DNA of 21,710 bases, taken from IMG/VR virus record IMGVR_UViG_3300037585_002817, positions 1 through 21,710 of that record. One strand, given 5' to 3'. Numbering within the stretch: position 1 is the first letter of the stretch; the number at the start of each line of letters is the position of its first letter. Shown here one piece after another: positions 15,429 through 21,710 of the stretch. The notes under the pieces were generated by a model. It had not been told where the DNA came from. It saw only the letters and a list, made by a program, of their open reading frames with translations, and searched no databases. A program made the translations under genes and the position numbers. Source of the DNA: a virus.

Positions 15429-16279
15429 GCGGATATACTAATTCAATGTTCGATAGCATCAAGACAGCCCTGACTGATGCTAATACAAAGAACAAAGGCG
15501 GGCTATATAGAGAGATCCTAAAACTTACACCAGGCAATACGTACATTGTACGACTTTTGCCTAATGTTGGTGATCCTAAGAAAACATTCTTCCATTACTA
15601 TACACATGCATGGGAGAGCTTTGCTACTGGTAATTATACTGCTGAGGTTAGCCCTCAGACATGGGGCGAAAGAGACCCGATCGGTGAGTATCGTTTGAGC
15701 ATCTCAAAGCATGGTACAGAAGAGGAAAAGGATAAAGCAAAGGCTATTATGCGTCGTGAGAATTGGCTCGTAAATGCTTACGTTGTTAACGATCCTGTCA
15801 ATCAAGACAATACCGGTAAGGTTAAGCTTATCCGATTCGGTAGACAGCTACATAAAATCATTATGGAGGCAATCGAGGGAGAAGATGCAGATGATTTCGG
15901 AGCACGTATCTTTGATCTTTCCTCTAACGGATGTAACTTTAAGATTAAGTGCGAGAAGCAAGGTGACTTCCCGACTTATGTATCATCAAGGTTTGCTCCT
16001 CCGACTGAGATTGCAGGTCTAGACGACGAAAACGTTCAAGAGGTGTATGATAACATTCATGATCTTGAGAGTGTGTTCCCTGTTAAATCGTATGATGATC
16101 TTAATAAGGTGTTAAGTGAACACTTTCATTGTAAATCACCTGACAGTGAACCTGTACCGGAACCACAAGCACAAGCCCCTGTCGCTGAGCCTGTATCCGA
16201 TGCATCGAGCAACACCAGTACGGATGAAGATCCGTTGAACGATGATAAAGTGAAGGAACTTCTTGACGGATTAGGTTGA
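15425..16279 (+). CDS. 32: Single-stranded DNA-binding protein gp32
   Basis: 284 residues (T4 gp32 is 301). The N-terminal basic region (A-domain) is followed by an OB-fold core with GNTYIVRLLPN, FFHYYTHAW and WLVNAYVVNDP, which are conserved in T4-like SSBs. The C-terminal part is a Pro/Ala/Ser-rich linker with an acidic tail (DEDPLNDDKVKELL), the partner-binding domain. The T4 zinc module (His64, Cys77, Cys87, Cys90) is absent: the equivalent segment reads SPQTWGERDPI with no cysteine. The only cysteines lie elsewhere (two in the NGCNFKIKC segment, one near the tail). The core is presumably stabilised without zinc. The gene sits between gp59 and the clamp-side genes. Confidence 0.93.
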   Translation: MSGYTNSMFDSIKTALTDANTKNKGGLYREILKLTPGNTYIVRLLPNVGDPKKTFFHYYTHAWESFATGNYTAEVSPQTWGERDPIGEYRLSISKHGTEEEKDKAKAIMRRENWLVNAYVVNDPVNQDNTGKVKLIRFGRQLHKIIMEAIEGEDADDFGARIFDLSSNGCNFKIKCEKQGDFPTYVSSRFAPPTEIAGLDDENVQEVYDNIHDLESVFPVKSYDDLNKVLSEHFHCKSPDSEPVPEPQAQAPVAEPVSDASSNTSTDEDPLNDDKVKELLDGLG

Positions 16280-16280
16280 T

Positions 16281-16754
16281 ATGGATCCCGAAGCTCATAA
16301 AAACGTTGCTGCTATAGCACAATTAGCTGCTTTTACTAAAGCTAAGGCGTCAGAGCTAGACGAAAACATCGTTTCGTCATCCGGCAATCTGAAATCCTCA
16401 GCGAACTGGAGCCCTGAAGACATCGTTAAGCGTGAGCTTCAAAGTATGGCTGAGAGCCAACCTGGTGGTATTGCACCACCAGCCGCTCCAGCCGCGCCGG
16501 TACCAGTTCTGCCTGCAGCTCTGCCTGAGACACAATACGAGCCTGCATATGCACCACCACCACCATCATCCCCACAACAAATGAACAACCAATTAGACCT
16601 ATTTACAGAAATCAATAATCGTCTCAAACAAATCGAGGAAGACGTCTCTAAATTAGAGAATACTTACGATAAGGTTATGAAGGCTATGTTGAAAAACAAA
16701 GCAAAGACGATTACAATCAAATTTGATGAAGCTCAAAATAGCAAACAAGACTGA
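16281..16754 (+). CDS. Pro/Ala-rich linker protein with a clamp-binding-type motif
   Basis: 157 residues, one base after the gene 32 stop. Residues 1-55 are helical and polar. Residues 60-100 are a disordered Pro/Ala-rich linker with a run of prolines. Q104-L-D-L-F108 follows, then a coiled coil to about 145. QL(S/D)LF is the textbook bacterial sliding-clamp-binding pentapeptide, and gp43 here ends in a related QTDLF. The gene directly downstream, overlapping by 29 bases, encodes the sliding-clamp-like protein. Seen: motif, linker, coiled coil. Inferred: a flexible tether that binds the phage clamp or the host DnaN clamp. No named family is recognised. Confidence 0.85.
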   Translation: MDPEAHKNVAAIAQLAAFTKAKASELDENIVSSSGNLKSSANWSPEDIVKRELQSMAESQPGGIAPPAAPAAPVPVLPAALPETQYEPAYAPPPPSSPQQMNNQLDLFTEINNRLKQIEEDVSKLENTYDKVMKAMLKNKAKTITIKFDEAQNSKQD

Positions 16755-17460
16755 GTTCGTAAATCGGTTCTTAAATCAGCTTAGTAAAATTAATACAGCT
16801 TGTGTGCTCAAGGTCACAGGTACTGGTATAACAAGCCTACTTACGGCAGCAGATAATACCTTAATTTTATTCTCACGATATAACGCTAAGTTTGATATTG
16901 ATAGAGATATTAATCTCAATATTCCGGATCTGAATAGATTGTCAAAAATGATTCAATGCATCCCTGGCGAAGACATAACGCTAGATGTGTATGACTCAGT
17001 TATTAAGTATGAATCAAAAGATGTAAGGTTTCAGTACTATCTTCTCGATGATGGAATTATCGAAACACCTCCTCTAAGTGAGGAAAAAATTAAAGCTATT
17101 GAATATAACACTAACTTTGAACTAGCATATGAATCCCTAGTCGGGCTAATTAAGAGCAGTTCATTTGTTGTGGATATACATAAGGTATATTTTTATACTA
17201 AGGATGGTTCGATATACGCTGAAGTAAACGATAAGAAGAGACAAAATATTGACAATATATGTCTTAAGCTAGCCGACAAATATAACGGAGATCAAATTAC
17301 AACACCCTTGCCGATGAGCCTAGAAACAATCAGACTACTCGGCTCATCAAGAACAGACAAGCTCGCCGTACTCATTAATAATAAGTTGAATGTTATGATG
17401 TTTGGCATCAATAATAACGATATCAAATTAACTTATATCGTATCGGGATTAGTAAAATAA
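16726..17460 (+). CDS. 45: Sliding clamp-like DNA polymerase processivity factor (gp45)
   Basis: 244 residues from the ATG at 16726 (a TTG one codon earlier is less likely). T4 gp45 has 228. The start MKLKIANKTEF...INTACVLK aligns by eye with T4 gp45 MKLSKDTTAL...INSGIMLK. Then comes the clamp pattern of alternating strands with helices: NIPDLNRLSKMIQ, a strand pair around DVYDSVIKYE, and the inter-domain segment before FELAYESLVGLIKSS. Each half looks like one clamp domain, consistent with a two-domain subunit forming a trimer. The clamp tethers gp43 and activates late transcription. The loader genes 44/62 are not in view. The location next to gene 32 differs from T4, where 45 precedes 44-62-regA-43. 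The call is by fold pattern and N-terminal resemblance. Confidence 0.72.
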   Translation: MKLKIANKTEFVNRFLNQLSKINTACVLKVTGTGITSLLTAADNTLILFSRYNAKFDIDRDINLNIPDLNRLSKMIQCIPGEDITLDVYDSVIKYESKDVRFQYYLLDDGIIETPPLSEEKIKAIEYNTNFELAYESLVGLIKSSSFVVDIHKVYFYTKDGSIYAEVNDKKRQNIDNICLKLADKYNGDQITTPLPMSLETIRLLGSSRTDKLAVLINNKLNVMMFGINNNDIKLTYIVSGLVK

Positions 17461-17462
17461 AA

Positions 17463-17795
17463 ATGTCAAAAAATAAAACATATACTCAAGGGTATTTCAT
17501 TAAGAGGTTAAGAGATAATGGCTACTATGTTATCAGATTATTTGAATCATACAGTACTCCAGACCCTCGCACCTGGACGATTGTAGTCAACCCTGAAGCA
17601 GAGTCGGTCTTTATTACGTGCTATAGAGACAATTTTGGTAGTACGTTTTTTGAATTTAACGACGGCGGAAAGAAGTTTGGAAAAAACTTCCAACTTACAA
17701 CAGATTCGCTCGAAGTTATTATGGTTCACTTGCACGAGAGGGGCATAACAGGTAAGAATCCATTAAATAAACTTGACCATGCCTCGCAAGAATGA
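17463..17795 (+). CDS. Conserved-looking small protein, unknown function
   Basis: 110 residues, ATG 2 bases after the clamp stop. The pattern is mixed alpha/beta: YFIKRLRDNGYYVIRLF, DPRTWTIVV, then SVFITCYRDNFG, then FFEFNDGG, then a helix near LEVIMVHLHERG. The many ordered aromatic and charged positions suggest a compact globular domain. No family is recognised. Its 3' end overlaps the next gene by 17 bases, and it is in the replication transcript with the clamp. Confidence 0.8.
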   Translation: MSKNKTYTQGYFIKRLRDNGYYVIRLFESYSTPDPRTWTIVVNPEAESVFITCYRDNFGSTFFEFNDGGKKFGKNFQLTTDSLEVIMVHLHERGITGKNPLNKLDHASQE

Positions 17796-18075
17796 TGATA
17801 GCAATGATGACAGCCTAGAACGTCTATCGGAGATATTCGACAAGATATCATCCGACAAGACGAAGGACGAAAAAAATTTACAGATCGAAAATCTGTGCGG
17901 CAAAGTCGAAGAAATTCTTTCAACATATATGATTATAGGGTATACAATTGACGGTGATCCGGTAACTGTTACCTACGCTAAGACTAAAAAAGATAGTGAT
18001 GCTTTAGCTCATCTCTTCAATAAACAGATCGCCAATTCATATTATCCCAACAGTGGCAATTCCGACTCTATGTAG
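17779..18075 (+). CDS. Small protein of unknown function
   Basis: 98 residues from the ATG at 17779; a TTG two codons upstream is possible but unnecessary. The N-terminal half is charged and probably a coiled or helical segment rich in Asp and Lys. The C-terminal half has a short strand pair (MIIGYTIDGDPVTVTYAKT) followed by a helix (SDALAHLFNKQIA). No family is recognised. The stop lies directly at the next promoter's -10 element. Confidence 0.75.
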   Translation: MPRKNDDSNDDSLERLSEIFDKISSDKTKDEKNLQIENLCGKVEEILSTYMIIGYTIDGDPVTVTYAKTKKDSDALAHLFNKQIANSYYPNSGNSDSM

Positions 18076-18081
18076 TAAAAT
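18053..18081 (+). promoter_or_regulatory. Sigma70-like promoter for the sugar-nucleotide genes, predicted leaderless
   Basis: GTGGCA (18053-18058), 17-base spacer, TAAAAT (18076-18081), then 6 bases to the ATG at 18088. The spacing is identical to that at genes 43 and queC. The -35 is weaker than the others (4 of 6 matches) and lies in coding sequence, so this is a moderate call supported by the repeated geometry. Confidence 0.45.
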
Positions 18082-18087
18082 GAATGT

Positions 18088-18969
18088 ATGAATATTTTAA
18101 TTTTAGGTAAGGGTTATGTAGGCTCATATCTTAAGAAATATCTCGAAACATTAGTCGTGCGCAGTGAGCAGTTAGACGTGCGAGTTGTCCAGCGAAGTGA
18201 GACAGACTATTCCACGATTTCAGGATTTCACGAGCTCCTAGACCAACAGTGGGTTGATTTTGTTGTTAACTGTAGTGGATATACCGGTGTACCCAACGTT
18301 GATGCGTGTGAAGATGCAAAAGATTTGTGTTGGGATTTAAACGTAACAGTACCTAATCGAATCGCTCAGATTTGCACTGAGAACTCAATTCCTTTCGGAC
18401 AAGTAAGTAGCGGATGTATATATACAGACTATGACAAGGTTTTTACTGAAGAGGATGTACCTAATTTTGGACTATACGATACTGACAGCAGCTTTTACAG
18501 TAAGTCAAAGCATGCATGCGAATTAGCTCTACATGATAAGGAGGCTTACATATGGAGAATAAGAATGCCTTTCTGCAATACGTGGTCACATAAGAATATT
18601 CTAAATAAAATTTATAAATATGATAACTTAATCAGTCTACCCAATTCCTTAACTAGTATCGACGACCTGTGTGAATATATTGGTAAGTTTATTGGAAGAA
18701 GCTACACGAAGGATAAGCTCCCGACTGGTATATACAATGTTGTTAACGATGGTGCTATGGAGGCGTCGACGATTGTTGATATGATGAAATCCAGAGGCAT
18801 TAGCAATGACAGATGGAGCTTTGTACCTTATGAAGAATTAGATATAAAAGCACATCGATCAAACTGCGTACTGTCTCAAGATAAAAATAAAAAATATGGT
18901 GTCGAATTGCCTGATGCTGTCCCGGCCGTTGAGAGAGCTCTAGAGAGGATGTCTAAAGTAACGATATGA
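18088..18969 (+). CDS. RmlD-like sugar-nucleotide reductase/epimerase (extended SDR)
   Basis: NAD(P)-dependent short-chain dehydrogenase/reductase of the RmlD/epimerase type, 293 residues. The Rossmann motif G-K-G-Y-V-G is at 7-12. A VNCSGYTGVPNVDACE segment follows, typical of the RmlD cofactor loop, and then SSGCIYTDY. The catalytic YxxxK is Y137-K141. It probably reduces or epimerises a nucleotide-linked 4-keto sugar. The next gene encodes an RmlB-like enzyme that could make such a 4-keto intermediate. RmlA and RmlC equivalents are not seen, so the exact product is open. The stop overlaps the next ATG (ATGA). No Shine-Dalgarno sequence is seen; the start codon is 6 bases from a -10. Confidence 0.85.
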   Translation: MNILILGKGYVGSYLKKYLETLVVRSEQLDVRVVQRSETDYSTISGFHELLDQQWVDFVVNCSGYTGVPNVDACEDAKDLCWDLNVTVPNRIAQICTENSIPFGQVSSGCIYTDYDKVFTEEDVPNFGLYDTDSSFYSKSKHACELALHDKEAYIWRIRMPFCNTWSHKNILNKIYKYDNLISLPNSLTSIDDLCEYIGKFIGRSYTKDKLPTGIYNVVNDGAMEASTIVDMMKSRGISNDRWSFVPYEELDIKAHRSNCVLSQDKNKKYGVELPDAVPAVERALERMSKVTI

Positions 18970-19943
18970 AGTGCGCTATAACAGGTGGGTATGGTTTTAT
19001 TGGAAGCAATCTCGTAAATTATCTATATGAAAATACTGATGATGAGATAATCATTATCGATAACCTAACTTATGCAGCAGACAAACGAAATATCTCGCAA
19101 GAGATTCAAAAATCAAGTCGTGTTAACACTTTGTATAATGATATCGGTAAAATTGCTGATTCTGATACTGGCTTATTTCAATCATTGAGAGATTGCGATG
19201 TAATATATCATCTTGCGGCTGAGAGTCATGTTGATAATAGTATTACAGGACCGGGCGTCTTCGTGGATACAAATGTAAAGGGAACTTTTAACTTGTTAGA
19301 GATAGCCCGTAAATATGATATTAAGTTTGTCCATATATCAACTGATGAAGTGTACGGTGCATTGGATACACATGATGATCCGTTCACGGAGAATACAAAT
19401 CTAGACCCTAGTTCCGTATATTCGGCTTCTAAGGCAAGTTCTGATCTGCTCGTCAAGGCGTACAGTACTACATACGGTGTCGATACTGTTATAACCCGCT
19501 GTGTGAACAACTATGGCCCAAGACAACACGTAGAAAAACTGTTACCCAAGGTAATTACCAATGCATTAAACTGTATTGATATCCCTGTATACGGAGAGGG
19601 CTTAAATATTCGAGAATGGATTCATGTCCAAGACCATTGCGCCGGAATATTGGCAGCCAGTACTGCGTCCGCTGATAATAAGGTGTTCAATATTGGTTCT
19701 GGAGTTGAGATGTCGAATATTGGGTTAGTTAAGATGGTGCTTGACATTATTGGGGAATCATATACACTTATTAAGTACGTAGAGGATAGATTAGGTCATG
19801 ACTTCAGATATGCCATGAATAGTGATAAGTTACGTAAGGCAACTGGCTGGAAACCAACATATGATACGGAAAATTTTATCAAAGGTCTCGAACTTACTGT
19901 CGAATGGTATAGAGCCAAGGCCAAGGATGATCTACGCAGTTAA
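18966..19943 (+). CDS. RmlB-like nucleotide-sugar 4,6-dehydratase/epimerase
   Basis: Extended SDR, 325 residues. The NAD-binding GGYGFIGSN is at about 7-15. HLAAESHVDNSI and T126-D127-E128 (STDEVYG) follow; the Asp-Glu pair is diagnostic of 4,6-dehydratases rather than simple epimerases. The catalytic YxxxK is Y152-K156, and NNYGPRQHVEKLLPK is the conserved nucleotide-sugar-binding loop of RmlB. dTDP-glucose 4,6-dehydratase is the best reading, though the nucleotide is not certain. With the preceding RmlD-like protein it could provide a deoxysugar donor for the two glycosyltransferases in this window. The 3' end overlaps a small gene by 17 bases. Confidence 0.88.
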   Translation: MKCAITGGYGFIGSNLVNYLYENTDDEIIIIDNLTYAADKRNISQEIQKSSRVNTLYNDIGKIADSDTGLFQSLRDCDVIYHLAAESHVDNSITGPGVFVDTNVKGTFNLLEIARKYDIKFVHISTDEVYGALDTHDDPFTENTNLDPSSVYSASKASSDLLVKAYSTTYGVDTVITRCVNNYGPRQHVEKLLPKVITNALNCIDIPVYGEGLNIREWIHVQDHCAGILAASTASADNKVFNIGSGVEMSNIGLVKMVLDIIGESYTLIKYVEDRLGHDFRYAMNSDKLRKATGWKPTYDTENFIKGLELTVEWYRAKAKDDLRS

Positions 19944-20154
19944 TGGTGGTGATTACCTTGGTGAGTTCTTCGTGTATATGGATGTACAGGGAGATGAGTA
20001 CCATTTCCTCTCTTTACCTAAGATGGAGCTAAGAAAGGTCCCGAAAGACAAATTTGCATTCGCAATTGACGGTAAAGTTCTTGAACTGATAGAAAAGCTA
20101 CCAGCAGACACGTATGAGGTGTGTAGATCACAGTATGAAAACATTAATAATTGA
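19927..20154 (+). CDS. Small protein of unknown function
   Basis: 75 residues from the ATG at 19927, which has CCAAGG directly upstream and overlaps the preceding stop by 17 bases. A longer reading from 19822 lies entirely within the dehydratase gene and is rejected. The sequence suggests a small beta-rich fold (NGGDYLGEFFVYM, DEYHFLSLP, KFAFAID) followed by a helix (VLELIEKLP). No family is recognised. It overlaps the RNase H start by 20 bases. Confidence 0.72.
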   Translation: MIYAVNGGDYLGEFFVYMDVQGDEYHFLSLPKMELRKVPKDKFAFAIDGKVLELIEKLPADTYEVCRSQYENINN

Positions 20155-21040
20155 CAGTAGTAATTTAATCTATCGTATCTGGTGGATAAATAAAGCGAAA
20201 CAGCTTTCTGAATCGTCTGATACGTATAGTATCTTTATGTTTTTAAGATCATTACGATCTTATGTTAAGAAATACCCTTGTGATAGGATCGTTAGTGTGT
20301 GGGATAAGAAGCTAGTATACCCGTCGACGAATTTTCGTAAGGAGCAGACTGAAGGTGAGTATAAAGGTAACAGAGACCATAGCGAAGTGGAGGATGTTTA
20401 TAGGCATACCGATAAAATTGTGAAGTTACTAGAGTCTCTCGGGGTATATAATATGTACCCTAGCCGAATGGAGGGCGATGATGTGGTTGCATGGCTATCG
20501 GATAAGAATGAGCAGTCGATTGTAGTATCTGCAGATCAAGATATGTATCAACTAGTCACAGCTAATACAAAAATATATAATCCTATCAAGAAAATCGAAA
20601 TTAATAATGTCAACTTCAAAGAACAGTTAGATGTGTCAGTTGATGATTATGTTCTCTACAAGAGTATGATAGGAGACAAGTCAGATAATATTAAAGGCCT
20701 TCGTCGCGTAGGGAAGAAGACGGCTATAAAGATGATTAATAAATGGCCTCAATCAAAAGATAAATTGTCTCCGGATCAAATAACAATTCTCGAAAATAAC
20801 ATTAAGTTAATGGATCTAAGATACGGTTATCATTATTATGAAGATGAGATGGTTGCGTATGAGAGGCAATACGGTGAGCAGGCCGATGTTTCTTATAATA
20901 AGAAGGAATTTTATAATTTAGCTAGAGAATATAACTTATATAGCGTGGTGAAGGACGTGACTTGGTCCGATACCTTTAGCCATGGTGTTGAAGAAGCTGT
21001 AGCTTCGGTCATTGAAGCATTAGGGCTCGGGAATAAATAA
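20135..21040 (+). CDS. rnh: RNase H / 5'-3' flap exonuclease (FEN family)
   Basis: T4 RNase H-type nuclease that removes RNA primers and short flaps from lagging-strand fragments. From the ATG at 20135 it has 301 residues (T4 has 305). A reading seven codons longer from 20114 is possible, but LIIDSSNLIYR is the normal N-terminus. Metal-binding segments of the PIN-like FEN domain are present in order: D7 (LIIDSSN), VSVWDK, MEGDDVVAW, VVSADQDMYQLV and MIGDKSDNIKG. A helix-hairpin-helix (GLRRVGKKTAIKMI) for duplex DNA binding follows. The FRKEQTEGEYKGNRD segment corresponds to the helical arch region. All acidic residues expected for catalysis appear to be in place. Confidence 0.92.
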   Translation: MKTLIIDSSNLIYRIWWINKAKQLSESSDTYSIFMFLRSLRSYVKKYPCDRIVSVWDKKLVYPSTNFRKEQTEGEYKGNRDHSEVEDVYRHTDKIVKLLESLGVYNMYPSRMEGDDVVAWLSDKNEQSIVVSADQDMYQLVTANTKIYNPIKKIEINNVNFKEQLDVSVDDYVLYKSMIGDKSDNIKGLRRVGKKTAIKMINKWPQSKDKLSPDQITILENNIKLMDLRYGYHYYEDEMVAYERQYGEQADVSYNKKEFYNLAREYNLYSVVKDVTWSDTFSHGVEEAVASVIEALGLGNK

Positions 21041-21046
21041 TATTAT

Positions 21047-21226
21047 ATGGATTACGTAGTACTTAAAAAGATTGAATCTCCGTTTAGTGGAGAGATGTGC
21101 ACGCCTAAGACAAAGATTCTAGATTACGGAGACAGGATTATCACAGAGGCGTGGTGGTATTGTCCTCGAACTGGTAAGTTTGTTCTCAAGGGCGTCGTTA
21201 GCGATGAGCCTAAGAAAAAAGATTAA
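21047..21226 (+). CDS. Small protein of unknown function, 59 residues
   Basis: Reading ATG at 21047 gives 59 codons before TAA. The product starts MDYVVLKKIESPFSGE and has MCTPKTKIL, then a WWYCPRTGKFV motif with two separated cysteines, and ends in a lysine-rich tail. The WYCP...GKF pattern resembles a small beta or zinc-type knuckle, but only two Cys are present. No family is recognised. It lies 6 bases after the RNase H stop in an A/T stretch. The gene is supported by fit in the gap, codon use like its neighbours and proximity to gene 61. Confidence 0.7.
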   Translation: MDYVVLKKIESPFSGEMCTPKTKILDYGDRIITEAWWYCPRTGKFVLKGVVSDEPKKKD

Positions 21227-21229
21227 CAG

Positions 21230-21257
21230 TTGTTTTTCATTTTTACTCTATTAGAAT
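21230..21257 (+). promoter_or_regulatory. Sigma70-like promoter for gene 61, predicted leaderless
   Basis: TTGTTT (21230-21235), 16-base spacer, TAGAAT (21252-21257), then 6 bases to the GTG at 21264. An inverted repeat TCTATT-AG-AATAGA (21247-21260) straddles the -10 and could be an operator. The -35 is weak (TTG plus T-rich), but the -10 to start-codon distance is identical to that at gene 43, queC and the RmlD-like gene. Confidence 0.5.
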
Positions 21258-21263
21258 AGACGT

Positions 21264-21710
21264 GTGATTCTACCTGAAGAATACGTCTCGCAAAAGTTCT
21301 ACCAGCTTGCAGGATACGTCAAACATAAGCGTTACAATAACGTATATGAGGGTGGATGTCCTATATGTAGAGAAGGTAAGAGTTGGGGTAGAAAGAGACG
21401 TTTATATTATATAGCAAAGCAGAATTATATATTCTGTCATAACTGCGGCTGGACCGGAGACCCATTTAAGTTTATTCAGCAGATAGAAGGTATATCGTTT
21501 AAAGACATACTAGGTGAGGCTAAGGATTATGATCTTATCCCTATTCAGGAAGAAAAAGTAATAAAGGAATATAGAGAAACACAGACTCTTCCAGCTGATT
21601 CAATTAATTTATTTGATACCAACCAAATTGAGTATTATAAGGATGATAAGACCGTTCAAATTGCTCTTGATTATATTAGAGATAGAAAATTAGATATAGC
21701 TGTCAATAAG
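21264..21710 (+). CDS. 61: DNA primase gp61, N-terminal part (runs off window)
   Basis: 149 codons are visible, open to the window end. The start is GTG at 21264; the reading frame has a TAG 12 bases upstream and no ATG, so GTG is the only choice. The N-terminus carries a C4 zinc ribbon: C32-P-I-C35 and C58-H-N-C61, separated by a basic strand segment (GRKRRLYYI). This is the template-recognition zinc domain of gp61/DnaG-type primases. WTGDPFKFI after the second pair is the usual continuation. The catalytic TOPRIM domain lies outside the window. It works with gp41 in the primosome. A SINLFD segment near residue 115 is noted but not interpreted. Confidence 0.88.
   Translation, partial: MILPEEYVSQKFYQLAGYVKHKRYNNVYEGGCPICREGKSWGRKRRLYYIAKQNYIFCHNCGWTGDPFKFIQQIEGISFKDILGEAKDYDLIPIQEEKVIKEYRETQTLPADSINLFDTNQIEYYKDDKTVQIALDYIRDRKLDIAVNK

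Noticed and set aside
16439-16627. Gly/Ala-rich minus-strand reading frame
   Set aside because: It is the antisense image of the Pro/Ala-rich linker of the plus-strand gene.
18613-18620. Second exact TATAAATA on the plus strand
   Set aside because: Also a Tyr-Lys-Tyr codon run inside the RmlD-like gene; the next start is about 350 bases away.
19822-19926. N-terminal extension of the small gene before RNase H
   Set aside because: It lies within the dehydratase gene; the ATG at 19927 has a purine-rich site just upstream.
1-21710. tRNA genes, CRISPR arrays, insertion sequences, inteins, introns or a diversity-generating retroelement
   Set aside because: No gene-free stretch is long enough, no spaced direct repeats were seen, and genes 43, 46 and 41 are continuous with normal motif spacing.

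Overview
The window is part of the replication and recombination region of a large T4-like tailed phage (myovirus type). It is AT-rich, contains almost no non-coding DNA, and many genes overlap by 1-30 bases. Recognisable T4-type products are the gp47 C-terminus, gp46, DNA polymerase gp43, UvsX, helicase gp41, helicase loader gp59 (by length, position and partial similarity), ssDNA-binding gp32, a gp45-like sliding clamp, RNase H and the N-terminus of primase gp61. There are no photosynthesis genes, tRNA genes, insertion sequences, CRISPR arrays or integration functions. The host cannot be named from this window.

Layout. 1-3225: end of gene 47, gene 46 and a GT4-type glycosyltransferase. 3209-7393: a promoter, gene 43, a second promoter, a small acidic-tailed protein and uvsX. 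7371-8266: a two-gene island on the minus strand, convergent with uvsX. It encodes a protein with a pre-toxin-like hydrophobic motif and a glycine-zipper membrane-type protein. 8276-13589: a long overlapping operon that opens with queC, then a small unknown gene, guaC (GMP reductase), three small unknown genes, a class II glutamine amidotransferase, a GT2-like glycosyltransferase and gene 41. 13611-18075: a degenerate DHH-family protein, an unknown gene at the gene 33 position, gp59, gp32, a Pro/Ala-rich protein with a clamp-binding motif, the gp45-like clamp and two small unknown genes. 18053-21040: an RmlD-like reductase/epimerase, an RmlB-like dehydratase/epimerase, a small gene and RNase H. 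21047 to the end: a small gene, then gene 61, which runs off the window.

Function. Most of the genes supply a replisome: polymerase, clamp, SSB, helicase, loader, primase and RNase H. The gp46/47-UvsX recombination machinery would feed recombination-dependent replication. The accessory genes suggest 7-deazaguanine-type DNA modification (QueC plus a stand-alone amidotransferase, with GMP reductase between them) and sugar transfer (two glycosyltransferases and two sugar-nucleotide enzymes).

The most striking regulatory signal is at the few true gene gaps. At gene 43, queC, the RmlD-like gene and gene 61, a sigma70-like promoter ends with its -10 hexamer exactly 6 bases before the start codon. 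Three of these four genes start with GTG and none has a visible Shine-Dalgarno sequence. This is the geometry expected of leaderless mRNAs.
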